Virus record (IMG/VR): IMGVR_UViG_3300020439_000009
Coordinates: 1-49,890 of that record
Strand: one strand, 5' to 3'
DNA length: 49,890 nt
From: a virus
This document shows, one piece after another, positions 38,909 to 49,500 of this stretch. Position 1 is the first letter of the stretch; the number at the start of each line of letters is the position of its first letter. Below the pieces are notes generated by a model. That model saw only the letters and a program-made list of their open reading frames with translations, was not told the DNA's origin and ran no database searches. The translations under genes were made by a program, and so were the position numbers.

Positions 38909-39892
38909 ATGGTATTAAATAAAATAACTACATTTGGTAAGCCTACATTAAGCACCTTACTTCAAGATAACCTAGTCTCATTTTTTGATTGGGAGTTTTT
39001 GAATGCAGGTGGCTTTACGAATATAGAAATACCTACTAGTGGCTGGTATGGTGCTGATAAGCACCAACTTAGACTTGTTGATGATCCAAGATATGACTCT
39101 GGTCAGGTTTGGGAAGGCTTTAGAAAAAACTGGGTATGGGAGAGTGGATTATCTGCTCCTGAAAGACCCAACACAACAACGACTCCAGCGAATCCGGGAA
39201 TATCTGGAGTTTATGTCGATGGCGCTTTTAAGGCCATTACTAGCAGCGATTCTTACTCCCATTATATTGACTATGATAATGGTAGAGTTGTCTTTGACTC
39301 TGCTATAGATACGAGCAGCACTGTTACCGCTGAGTACAGTTATAAATATGTAGACGTAGTGCCAGCGAATAGTAAGTTTTTTAGGGAAATACAATATAGA
39401 ACCCAAAGAGCAGACGAAGATTTTCAAATGGTGGGCTCTGGCGACTATTCTATCCTTGGAGAAAACAGAATCCAATTACCAGCAGTTGGCGTAGAGATAG
39501 CTGGAAGCAGAAGATTTGAACCCTACGAGCTTGGCAATTCAAAGCATGAATTAGGCTTAGACGTAGTATTTCATATTCTTGCTGAGGAAGATTATGAAAG
39601 AGATCAGCTCATAGATATGATATCCTTCCAAGAAGAAGCGGCAATCGTTCTTTTTGATACAAATGCAATAGGCGAAAATAATGCATTTCCTATTGATTAT
39701 AGGGGAATGGTGAATGCTTATGCTAAGACATACCCAGCCTTAATAAGGCCAAGTGGAGTTGGAGGATTTGCTTACAATGGCGTAGAGGGTGGGATTGCTA
39801 GATTTACGAACACTAGAGTGGCAAATTCAGACCCATTATCTACTAACCTTTACCATGGAACGGTAAGGGTAACTATGGAAGTTATAAATTAA
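38909..39892 (+). CDS. Tail/neck structural protein (327 aa)
   Basis: 327-aa beta-rich protein. 'NKHELGLDVVFHILAEEDYERDQLIDMI' occurs about two-thirds along and the end 'TRVANSDPLSTNLYHGTVRVTMEVIN' suggests a tail terminator or adaptor surface. It lies immediately upstream of the tail-tube promoter. Unspecific assignment. Confidence 0.62.
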   Translation: MVLNKITTFGKPTLSTLLQDNLVSFFDWEFLNAGGFTNIEIPTSGWYGADKHQLRLVDDPRYDSGQVWEGFRKNWVWESGLSAPERPNTTTTPANPGISGVYVDGAFKAITSSDSYSHYIDYDNGRVVFDSAIDTSSTVTAEYSYKYVDVVPANSKFFREIQYRTQRADEDFQMVGSGDYSILGENRIQLPAVGVEIAGSRRFEPYELGNSKHELGLDVVFHILAEEDYERDQLIDMISFQEEAAIVLFDTNAIGENNAFPIDYRGMVNAYAKTYPALIRPSGVGGFAYNGVEGGIARFTNTRVANSDPLSTNLYHGTVRVTMEVIN

Positions 39893-39897
39893 TTTTG

Positions 39898-39907
39898 GTG
39901 TATAATA
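39898..39907 (+). promoter_or_regulatory. Late promoter motif 6 (GTGTATAATA)
   Basis: Six nt after the stop of the preceding gene and 41 nt before the tail-tube ATG, whose SD is AAGGAG. Confidence 0.65.
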
Positions 39908-39948
39908 CTTTGGAAAGTATTCTCAACTTTTAAGGAGTTTAACATAAA

Positions 39949-41115
39949 ATGGCAGTCCCAAACAGACTATATTGGGCTATCACCGCACTTGGAGTCGCGG
40001 ACGATGGCGCAATTAGAACAGACACCGACGACAATGCTCGCACCGACATGAACACACCTGCTAAAAAAGCAGAGTATGTACCGGGCGTTCAGAGTGTCGG
40101 TATTACAACTACATTCAACTTAGAACAAATCTTCCAGCTTGGCCAGCTTGCTTTGTACCAAGACTACGAAGAAGTTCCAGATATCGAAATAACTGTAGAA
40201 AAGACCATTGATGACTACGACCTTCTTTACAATAGAGGTATGGGCGGTCACGGTGGGGTTATTCAGCTTCAGAACAACAAGAAAACTTTGGTCTTCCAAG
40301 TTGGTAACGACGGCAAGAATAACTTAGGCGACGTTGATAATACAACCTTGGGAACATTCATTGTTGCCACTGGTATGTACGTATCTTCTGCCTCTTTTTC
40401 TTTCCCAACCGACGGAAACTTCACCGAGTCCATTACCTTTGTTGGTAATAACAAGAGATTTGTACATCAGCTACAAAGTGGCCAGTCAATTAGGCATCTA
40501 CCAACAAAAGGCGCGCCTAAAAGAGCCAGAGCTACTGATGTTCTTAATGAGAATGACGGATCTTCCACTGTTGCTAAAGATACTGGTGTTAAGAGAAGAC
40601 AGCACTTTGTTAACATGGGTGCTCTCAGTGGTATTAGGTCAACGAACTGGACAGACGCTGTAACCAACGTGAAGAAGTATGGCGTAGCCACTGATACTGG
40701 TAGCAATGCAAGAATTACAAACATTTCTGTAAACGCTGATTTTGGTCGAGAAAATATTAACATACTAGGCCAAAAAGACCCGTTCCTGAGATTTGTCAGT
40801 CTTCCGTTTGAAGTCACTACCGAAGTTGAAGTTTTAGCTTCTGGAACCGACGTCAATGCTTTGAGTAATGAGATTAACACGGGCGCAAGATCTATTGTGC
40901 TTCAGGTTAAGAACACTCCAGACGCTGCTGACAGTAATAGTGCAGCCAACCATACATTCGGATTAGGGGACAATAATACCCTTACCTCCGTTGCTTATGG
41001 TGGTGGTACAACTGGTGGTGAAAACTCAACTATGACTTTCTCTTACCGTAACTTCAACGAACTTAGCGTTGTAAGTGCTAGTGGTGGTCATGGTCAAGGC
41101 GATTACCTCAACTAA
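39949..41115 (+). CDS. Probable major tail (tube) protein (388 aa)
   Basis: 388-aa beta-rich product with its own strong promoter and SD, directly before the tail assembly genes and tape measure, the usual site of the tail tube. 'GVQSVGITTTFNLEQIFQLGQLALYQDYEEVPDIEITVEKTID' and 'VSSASFSFPTDGNFTESITFVGNNK' match strand pairs expected in tube subunits. Codon use is GC-richer than neighbours, as with the capsid gene, in line with high expression. Confidence 0.76.
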   Translation: MAVPNRLYWAITALGVADDGAIRTDTDDNARTDMNTPAKKAEYVPGVQSVGITTTFNLEQIFQLGQLALYQDYEEVPDIEITVEKTIDDYDLLYNRGMGGHGGVIQLQNNKKTLVFQVGNDGKNNLGDVDNTTLGTFIVATGMYVSSASFSFPTDGNFTESITFVGNNKRFVHQLQSGQSIRHLPTKGAPKRARATDVLNENDGSSTVAKDTGVKRRQHFVNMGALSGIRSTNWTDAVTNVKKYGVATDTGSNARITNISVNADFGRENINILGQKDPFLRFVSLPFEVTTEVEVLASGTDVNALSNEINTGARSIVLQVKNTPDAADSNSAANHTFGLGDNNTLTSVAYGGGTTGGENSTMTFSYRNFNELSVVSASGGHGQGDYLN

Positions 41116-41165
41116 ATATATTAGTCGGCATATGCAATCTGCGATAGCCATCGCTTAAGGAAAGC

Positions 41166-41237
41166 ATGTGGAAGATAGGCAAGTGGTATGCTGACTTTTT
41201 TGGACTTATGGGATGGAAGCATACGAAAGAGACTTAA
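41166..41237 (+). CDS. Short leader peptide (23 aa)
   Basis: Frame MWKIGKWYADFFGLMGWKH... with AAGGA SD overlaps the next gene start, whose own SD is poor. A T6 run (about 41,195) lies where a -1 shift would join this peptide to the 41,213 frame. It may be a coupling leader, the true N-terminus by frameshift, or a homopolymer sequencing error. Confidence 0.4.
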   Translation: MWKIGKWYADFFGLMGWKHTKET

Positions 41238-42250
41238 TTGTTTATGAGTTGTTTCTTGGATACAAAGAATACAAAGTCAAAGAGGGTTTGGTACTTCGTA
41301 TTCACAATCCAAGCTTACAGCAATTATACAAGTCTCAAGTAGTATACAAGGAAGCGTATCGAGATGCGTTAGTTAAAGACAATTTGACTTCAGAAGAATC
41401 TGTTGAATTGTTAAAAGCGGAAGGTATTTGGTCTTCAGAAAAGGAAAAAACTTTAGAGCAAATACCTAATGAAGTCGAAGAGCTTAAAATAAAAATATTT
41501 AAGAACTTTCGACAAACTACAGTTAGAGAAGGCTATAGACAGGATTTAAGAAATCTTGAAGATCAATTCACTGAATTGATGCAAGAAAAAATGCAGTATA
41601 ACTATGTAACCTGCGAAGGCTTAGCTACATATGCAAAGCTTAATTGGTTAATAGAAAATACTGTCACATTTGAGGATGGACGGCCTTACGACTGGAAAGA
41701 AGTGGGAATTAACACGGTTCTAAACCATGTTACTAAACACATGCTTTCAGATGGTGATGCTAGGAAGATATCAAGGGAGGAACCTTGGAGAAGCCTTTGG
41801 GCTTCTAGCTCGAAGGAAGGCTCGTCTATTTTTGACAGGCAAATAATTGAGCTCACTCAAGAACAAAAAAGCGTAATTGGATGGTCTAAACTTTATGAAA
41901 ATGTTCAAGAAAGCCCTGACTGTCCAAGCAAGCAAATAGTTGAAGACGATGATGCTTTTGATGGTTGGCTAATACAAGAAAACCGCAAAAGAGACAAGGA
42001 TAAAAAAACCAAGTCCTTAGATGATGGATTATCAGACAAGGTCAAAAACTCTGATGAGATTTTCATCATGGCTGATAGCCAAGAGGAAATAGAAGAAATT
42101 TATGACCTCAATTCAGAACAGTCAAGATTTAATATTGCTCAAAGACAAAAAGCAATAAAGGTTGCTTCTGAAAAAGGCAAGACTGCTCATGATTTAGATT
42201 TCATGGATGTTCGCACAAGAATAGCACAAGAACAAAAAGGAATCCGATAA
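41213..42250 (+). CDS. Tail assembly protein, paralog of 42620 gene (345 aa)
   Basis: Helical, charged 345-aa product. 'AYRDALVKDNLTSEESVELLKAEGIWSSEKEKTLEQI' aligns with 'TFRDAIQSGAVLRRKLDDVLIEQGVWSEEKENRYQEI' of the 42,620 product, so the two are paralogs. Position between tail tube and tape measure is that of tail assembly chaperones. TAATG coupling to the next gene. No classic slippery site at its 3' end. Confidence 0.68.
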   Translation: MEAYERDLIVYELFLGYKEYKVKEGLVLRIHNPSLQQLYKSQVVYKEAYRDALVKDNLTSEESVELLKAEGIWSSEKEKTLEQIPNEVEELKIKIFKNFRQTTVREGYRQDLRNLEDQFTELMQEKMQYNYVTCEGLATYAKLNWLIENTVTFEDGRPYDWKEVGINTVLNHVTKHMLSDGDARKISREEPWRSLWASSSKEGSSIFDRQIIELTQEQKSVIGWSKLYENVQESPDCPSKQIVEDDDAFDGWLIQENRKRDKDKKTKSLDDGLSDKVKNSDEIFIMADSQEEIEEIYDLNSEQSRFNIAQRQKAIKVASEKGKTAHDLDFMDVRTRIAQEQKGIR

Positions 42251-42636
42251 TGGATATGGAAAAGTATCAAGACTTAATAAGAAAGTCTAAAGACTACAAG
42301 GAAACAAGAGAGGAAAGATACAAGCAAATTTCAAAAGACCGCCTTCTTAAAATCTCTCAAAAGAAAATTGAGACAACCATGATAGGCGCTCTTAGTATCA
42401 TAGAAAAACATTTTGGTTTTCTGTGGGGCTACGGCTCAGAAGAAGCCTTAACTCCAGAACAGGAACATATGAGAGAACAGTTCTCTCAAATAAGGTCTGA
42501 GATTTTAGACAAGGGTAACAACCAGTCTAGGAACTTAGAAGGAGAATTTGCTAATTATGATATTAACTGGCGTAGATATGAGATGACTATCCCAGTTAAA
42601 AGTTTAGAAGGAGATGAAGATGCCGGAACGAATTAA
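42250..42636 (+). CDS. Tail assembly-associated protein (128 aa)
   Basis: 128-aa basic/helical product, MDMEKYQDLIRKSKDYKETR..., joined by overlapping start and stop to both neighbours. Likely part of the chaperone set. Family unknown. Confidence 0.62.
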   Translation: MDMEKYQDLIRKSKDYKETREERYKQISKDRLLKISQKKIETTMIGALSIIEKHFGFLWGYGSEEALTPEQEHMREQFSQIRSEILDKGNNQSRNLEGEFANYDINWRRYEMTIPVKSLEGDEDAGTN

Positions 42637-43522
42637 GGTCGAATCTAATGATAATGATGGAAAGAAGGTAACTGTATATATTCAGCTGCCAAATTCCAAA
42701 GTATCTAAAGAATCACAGCTAGCTTACAACAGAACTTTTAGAGACGCAATACAGTCAGGCGCTGTGTTGAGAAGAAAACTCGATGATGTTTTAATTGAGC
42801 AAGGTGTTTGGAGTGAAGAAAAAGAAAACAGATACCAAGAAATACTCGTAAGCATCAACGAAAACGAGAAAAAGATTGCTTCAGGTGGTATTAAGCTTTC
42901 TGAGGCAAAACAAATAGCATTAGAGATGAGAGACTCAAGAGCCGAGTTTAGGAATCTCATTGCAGAACGTACACAGATGGATAGCAGCACCGCAGAAGGA
43001 CAAGCGGATAATGCTAGATTTAATTATCTTTGTTTTGCATGTATTCTTGATGAGAATGGTGAAAAACTATTTGAAAGCCAAGAAGACTATGAAAACGACA
43101 CAGGAACTCCTTATGTAGTTGAAGCCGCTAGAGTTTTAGCCGAACGGCTATACGGCTTGGACGCAAACTTTGAAAAGAATTTACCTGAGAATACTTTCCT
43201 TTCAGATTACAAGTTTGTAGATGACGAACTAAGGTTGATTGATGAGGATGGCAATTTAGTCAACAGAGATGGAGAAAGGGTGAACGAGCTTGGATATCGA
43301 GTAGATGAAGATGGAAAGCTTCTTTCTCACGACGGTATTGAATTAGATGACAAGCTTCGTTACAAGATGGACTTTGTTCCATTTCTAGATGAAGATGGAA
43401 AAGAAGTTACGCCTCCAAACTCAGAAGAAGCTGAAGCTGAAGCAGAGGAGACGGAGATAAAGGAACCTAAGAAAAGGAGAGGTCGCCCTCCTAAAAAGGC
43501 GGCAACAAACAATCCCGAATAG
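42620..43522 (+). CDS. Tail assembly protein with AT-hook-like tail (300 aa)
   Basis: The start at ATG 42620 (MPERIKVESNDNDG) is preferred because GGAG is 7 nt upstream; the ATG at 42614 is too close. The N-terminal half is paralogous to 41213-42250. The C-terminal ~90 residues have acidic repeats with 'DEDGKLL', 'DEDGNLV', 'DEDGKEV', then Glu-rich sequence and 'KKRRGRPPKK', an AT-hook-like motif. It likely chaperones the tape measure; the DNA-binding tail is odd for that role. Confidence 0.7.
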   Translation: MPERIKVESNDNDGKKVTVYIQLPNSKVSKESQLAYNRTFRDAIQSGAVLRRKLDDVLIEQGVWSEEKENRYQEILVSINENEKKIASGGIKLSEAKQIALEMRDSRAEFRNLIAERTQMDSSTAEGQADNARFNYLCFACILDENGEKLFESQEDYENDTGTPYVVEAARVLAERLYGLDANFEKNLPENTFLSDYKFVDDELRLIDEDGNLVNRDGERVNELGYRVDEDGKLLSHDGIELDDKLRYKMDFVPFLDEDGKEVTPPNSEEAEAEAEETEIKEPKKRRGRPPKKAATNNPE

Positions 43523-43536
43523 TAAACTTGGAAAGT

Positions 43537-43586
43537 GGGTATATCGTTAGCGACTTAACTGCGCTATCGGTATGCCCATTTTTTTT
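43537..43586 (+). terminator. Terminator between assembly genes and tape measure
   Basis: GGGTATATCGTTAGCG and CGCTATCGGTATGCCC (43562-43577) form a ~16-bp stem with G-U pairs, followed by AT8. It lies 12 nt before the tape-measure ATG and no promoter follows it. Confidence 0.82.
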
Positions 43587-43597
43587 AGAGGTGTAAA

Positions 43598-46500
43598 ATG
43601 GCGCAACCATTTCAATTGACAGCACAGGTGAATTTCCAAGCACCTCAATTAACTAGATTTGCAACGCAAATTAGACAGCAATTGCAAAATCAGTTAAATG
43701 TAAATGTAAACGTCAATTCTGGTAAGGCTAATCAGCAATTAAAGAACACCGCTAAACAAACTTCCAACGTAGCTAAGCAGGCAAATCTAGCAGCGGGAGC
43801 GATGGGTAAGTTTAGTAGACAGCTTCAGGGTGCTGTTTTCTACGCTCTTAGAACTCAATTAGCATACGCCGCAATAAGAGTCTTGGTTAGAGGCATATCT
43901 GACGCCACTAGCGCAGCACTTCAATTCGAGAGACAAATGATAAAGGTCTCTCAGGTTACGGGCAAAAGTGTAAAACAACTGCAAGGCCTACAAAGATCTA
44001 TTAGTGATATAAGTACAGGTCTTGGGGTTTCGTCATCCTCATTAGTAGATGTCACTAGAATTTTGGCGCAGACTGGTTTAAGTGCAAACGATACCAGAAT
44101 AGCGATGGAAGCTTTGGCCAAAACAACGCTAGCACCTACTTTTGATGATATTAAAAATACAGCTGAAACTGCGGTTGCCGTAATGAGGCAATTCAAAATT
44201 GAAGCATCTGGCCTTGATAGAGTTCTTGGGCAGATTAATGCTGTGGCTGGTCAATTTGCTGTTGAGGCATCTGACATTGGTACTGCTATCAAGCGTGCTG
44301 GTGGTGCATTTAGAGCTGCTGGCGGTAGTGTAGAAGAGCTTATAGCTTTATTCACGTCCGTGCGTTCGACCACTCGTGAAACTGCTGAAACCATTGCTAC
44401 TGGTTTTAGGACTATCTTTACACGTTTACAGAGACCGACAACAATTAAATTCTTGAGGCAGTTTGGGGTTGAGCTTCAAGGTCTTGACGGAAAGTTTGTT
44501 GGTTCTTATGACGCTGTTAGAAGGCTTAATGCTGCTTTGGCTTCTTTAGATCCTAGAGACATCAGGTATTCAATGATTATTGAACAACTTGGTGGCTTCC
44601 GTCAGGTTTCTAAAGTCATCCCTATGATTCAGCAATTCTCTGAAGCGGAGAAAGCTAGAGCTGTTGCCATGGCCGAGTCTGGCTCTTTAGATAGGGACGC
44701 ACAGACAGCCCAGAAGGCTACCATAGTCAGGATGCAAAGACTGACAGAAACAGTCAAGGAACTCTTTAGATCAATCACTGCGACTAAAGGATTCCAAACC
44801 TTTGTAGACTTGATGATTAAGTTGGCTACTGCTGCTACTAGATTGGCTGACGCTCTTAGTCCTTTAATACCTGTCATTGGTGCGATTGGTATAGGCATGG
44901 CTGGTAGATTTGCGGCTAAAGGCTTCGGGAAGATGCTTGGCTTTAATAAGGGTGGCATCGTTCCCGGAAGTGGAAATACAGATAGTGTTCCTGCGATGTT
45001 AACTCCGGGCGAGTTCGTCATCAAGAAGAGCTCTGTACAATCTATTGGCGCGCAAAATCTCTTTGCCATGAATAAGCTTAGTAAAGGTGGTCAGCCACAG
45101 TATAAAGCAAAGTATAAAGGAATGATGTTGCTCGCAGATGCCAAGGCTCAAGACATTGCCAAAGTGACTGCTCCCGGCGGAAAGGGGTTTGTCAATAGGC
45201 TGCTAAATTCTAAGAGCAACCCTTGGAACAACTTACAAGACGGAGACAAATTTGGAGGAAGAGCCAGTGTCTACTCTGTTCCTTTTAAAGGTACTGACCC
45301 GTCAGGGGAAAGGTTTGAACAAAGAGTTGCTATGGCGTTTGGTGCTGGTTATAAAAGGGTTGGTGGAAATGCTCCTATAGACGGCGTATATAAAGGCCGA
45401 CCAGTAGAAGTTAAAGATGTAAAAAGACCAACTCCAAAAAAACAACTTTTGTCGAAGCTGTTTAGAAGAAAAGCTGGCCAAGGCCACACTCAACATAGTT
45501 CTTTATTTGGCAAACTAACATCAGACATCGACAACCTCGCTCTTGGCAAAATGATCTATGTTGTTAACTCTACTAAGCTAGATCCAAAAAGGGATAAAAA
45601 AGCAGGCGTTAGGACATTGAGGTTTGGTAGGAGACCAATGGGCAGAAATAGAGGAGGCGGTATCTCTGGTGGTGATAGCGTCCCTGCCCTTCTAACTCCC
45701 GGCGAATTTGTAGTCAATGCAAAGTCCGCTAAAAGTATTGGCTATGGCAACCTTTCACGAATGAACAGGCATGGAGCTGCTAGGTTCAATAAAGGTGGTA
45801 TTGTTGGATTCAATACTGGAAGTGCTGGAGCTGTTGGTGGTGGCATGGGTGGCGTTGGTGGAATGATGGGCAAGCTTGTCAATTCATTATTCATTTTTAC
45901 TATGTTGCCTGCTCTTCTCGAAGCTGTGGCAGATAGCGCTTCTAATCTAGTTGACAGTATGTCTGGCCAAAATGAGTCGGTTGCTGAAAACATTAAGTTG
46001 TTTGGAGCTCTCGGAATTGCCACAGGCTTGTTAATTGTCGCGAAGCAGAAAGAGGCTATAGCGAGTGCGCTTAGTGGCAAGCTCGGTGGAAAAGGTGGCT
46101 TTTTGACGGCGATGAGGCACACCCAGAGTCCATTTTTTCAGAAGTATGGAGGAGGCGCAGCTACAGCTACGATGGCTGCTAATCCAGCAGCCGTAAACTT
46201 AAGCAAAAGATTTGCCTCAATTGGTAAGAATCTTACTGGCTTTGGTAAAAAATTATCGAGCTCTAGCAGTGTGTTTACAAAAGGTACAGGCCTTTTAAGC
46301 AAGGGCCTTACAAGTGCTGGCTCTGCATTCACAAAGGCTGCTACTGGGGCAGTCGGGCCATTAATTGGATTAGCTGGCGTAGCAGCGGGTGCCGTTGTGG
46401 CTATTGCTGCTATTGCCATGGCTGGTAGTAAGATGTCCAAAAAAGGACAGAAAGCTCTAGAAGAAGGAAAGGCAACAAGCACCTTCTTAGGCATTCAAAT

Positions 46501-49500
46501 GCAAGCCGAAACTATGGTTAAAGTGGGCGAGGCGATCAAGACGGGACTCAAGGTTCTTATCTTTGCCTTTATGGGTCCAGTTGGTTGGATCATGGCTCTT
46601 GTAGAGCTTGCGAATTTTGCTAGCACGGTAGCAGAAAAAATTAATGCCGCTAAAAATAAATTCAAATTTGACTCTATGATAAATGCGTTTAACTCAGCTA
46701 CCAAAGCTTTTGAAGCTGGTGGAATAGAGGCAAGCTCTTACGTAGTACAAGCTGGTCGAACTTTGGCTGGTACAGCTGAAAGACTATATCAGGTAACTAA
46801 TGATGAGGATAGACAGAATGCAGAGAAAGCCAGAACTGAAGTCATCAAAGGGACTGTTGCTGGTTTAGACAAATTAGTAAAAGATGTTGCAAGTGGCGGT
46901 CGTACTGCCGCAGAGGCTCAAGCTTTGTTTGCGACTAATGCCGAAAATGCAGTTAGACAACTTGCATTGATGCAGGGCATACCATTCCATAGGCTCAAAA
47001 AGCAGTATATGGATCAGATAAAAGCTCAAGCTTTGGCAAACAAGCGAACGCAAGATATGGCGGAAACTATAGCTAAGATGAACACTCTTAGGTCTAGTAT
47101 GAACTATCTATTCTCAGCTTTAGAAAATTATTCCAAGTCACTAGACATACAGAAGACCGCGCTGGACAACTTAAGTGCAACTGCCGATAACGCTTCTCTT
47201 TCTTTAGGTAAGTTTGTCAAATTAGATGTTACCAAGCGTGGAATGATTGGACAAAGCGCCGGTATAATGGCAGGCTTTCAGGCCACCTCTACGATTGGAG
47301 GCGCCTCCGTCATGGGCGGTATAGGAACTGCCGCCGGTGTCACTGCTGGTATAGCTGATGTTGTTCAGTCAGATTTGCAAAATATAATTTCAGATGCTTC
47401 TCTTACCCAGCTTGGTGAAGGTGAAGAAATTGAAGATGTCGTTCGGAAAAAGTTAGAAGAGAGACTTAAAAAAGCAGGAATTGACATAAGCCTTCCAGAG
47501 GTTCAGGCTCAGCTAGATGCGTTTAGTGCTAAGCTTGGCAACATGGCTAATGACGCAGACGGAGCAAAGAAAACGCTGAAAGAGTTTGTAGATGCTGACA
47601 TAGAAGGTGCTACTAAAAAGTTAATAGAAGGATTGCCCGGAACTATAGCAGTAGATCTCTTTAATACAATGAGAGAGATCATCAGCAAACAGAACGCACA
47701 ATTAGCTCAGGCACTTAAGAAAAGGACTGACCTTGAGCAAAAATATATTAAGGCGCTTGGAACAGTCGTAAGCGTACAGCAAGACAATGCAAAAATAATA
47801 AGAGAAATGACTGGAGGCTCGATTGCTGCTGGACAACCTCAAGCAGATTTTGAGAGAAGACAGAACGTTTTGCTATCAAACACTCGTCTTGGTTCTGGCG
47901 CCGGTCTTTCCTCTGTTGGAGCTGCCGCTAGAGCAAACAGAGGCAGGATGAGAGAAATAGCTAACAGTCTCAATGAACTTGCGCAACTGCAATCAGACCA
48001 AGGCGGCGGATTAAATGTAGACCAGATAAGAGAACAAAGAGCACTTCTAGATGAGTCAGAGACCTTAAGAAGTGAGTTCCAAAGTCTTACTCAGGTTTTA
48101 GAAAATTATAAGAGCTCCACAGAACTGCTGGCCCAGCTACAAGAACGTCTTTCTAAAGCTAGAAAAGAAAGAGAAGCAAAAGGCTCGATGGCAGAAGACA
48201 TCATGTTTGGTGATGCTAGTAGTTCAAATAGGGCTATTAGGACTGCTCTTGCCACAAGAAGAACTCAAGAAACAGGAAGTCTGGCTGGACTTTCTAGAGG
48301 AAGACAAAAAGATGTAATTGGCTTCCTGAGAGCTCAAGGCAAAGGCAAAGAAGCTGAACAGCTCATGATCTCTGAGTTCCAAAGAAGGTATGCAGGACAA
48401 GCTGATCCTGCCATGCTTGAAAGTCAAGCCAAGGCTTTGTTTGAAGCTTCTAAGACAGAAGTTGACATCATGAGAGAAATCAGAGATGTCCTCAAAGATA
48501 GGGAAGAAGCTGCGAAGATATTAGCAGAGCTACAAGGACAAGCTCTTGATGATATGAATAAAGTCATAGCTAACCAAAATGCTACGTTTTTAGCAGAGCT
48601 CAAGAAGATTATGCTAGAGGCTCAGAAGGGAAGGCTAGAACAAGAACAACGAACCGCTGAGGTAAATTTGAAAGCTGCGGAGTCCAATCAGGATGCGGCC
48701 AATAAGATTAAAAATGATTTTGGATTAAGTGTAGCTGAGTTTGACAAGATCAACACAGAGAGCGGAAGGAATTTAATAAAAAGAATTGGTACTTCTGGAA
48801 TGACGGCAGAAGAAAGGGACATGATAGTAGGACTTAGAAGGGAAGAAAACACGGACGCTACAGGAATTGGAGCCTCTCAAAACTTATTCAAGTTCTTTGG
48901 TGAAGAGTTTGGATTAAAAATGGAAGACTTAGTAGACGAGGGAGGAACAACTCAGGTTATTGATAGGATAGGCCAGTTCTTTGGCATGAGCGACGTAGAA
49001 GTAGATACAGAAGTAGGAAGACAAAAAGTAGCACAAGCAATTGAAGAACAAATGAAGAGAACCTTTGGCGACACTGAGCTAGGAGCTCAAATCATCAAAG
49101 AATTCAGGACTAGGTTTTCTAAAATGGGAGAGTTTGATGACGACATGCTTGGAGATGTCTTGCAAGCTTCGATCATGGCTGGTGTAAGCACAAGAGAATC
49201 AAATGCAGAAGCAATTCGCGAAGAGGCTTTAGCTGCTGGAATTAGCGCTAATACCTTAGATAGGATGCTTGAGTCTGGTATGGGTTTTGAAGAATTGAGC
49301 GCAGCTCTGTCAGGAATACCACTAGGTCCTATGTCAAGCTTTGGAGAAGCTGTGACCAACGCAAACAATGCGCTTAATGCTATTACAGGGTCGCTGACGA
49401 CTTTACAAGTGGAGATAAATGAAGCAAATCAGAAATTGTCGGAAGCTCGTACAGAAGCTGAAACCATAGCCAATCAAAAGGCAGAGGAAAGAAGAAATCA

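Noticed and set aside
42236-42640. Programmed frameshift between tail assembly genes, lambda G/GT style
   Set aside because: No slippery heptamer at the overlaps; each gene has its own start with coupling signals.
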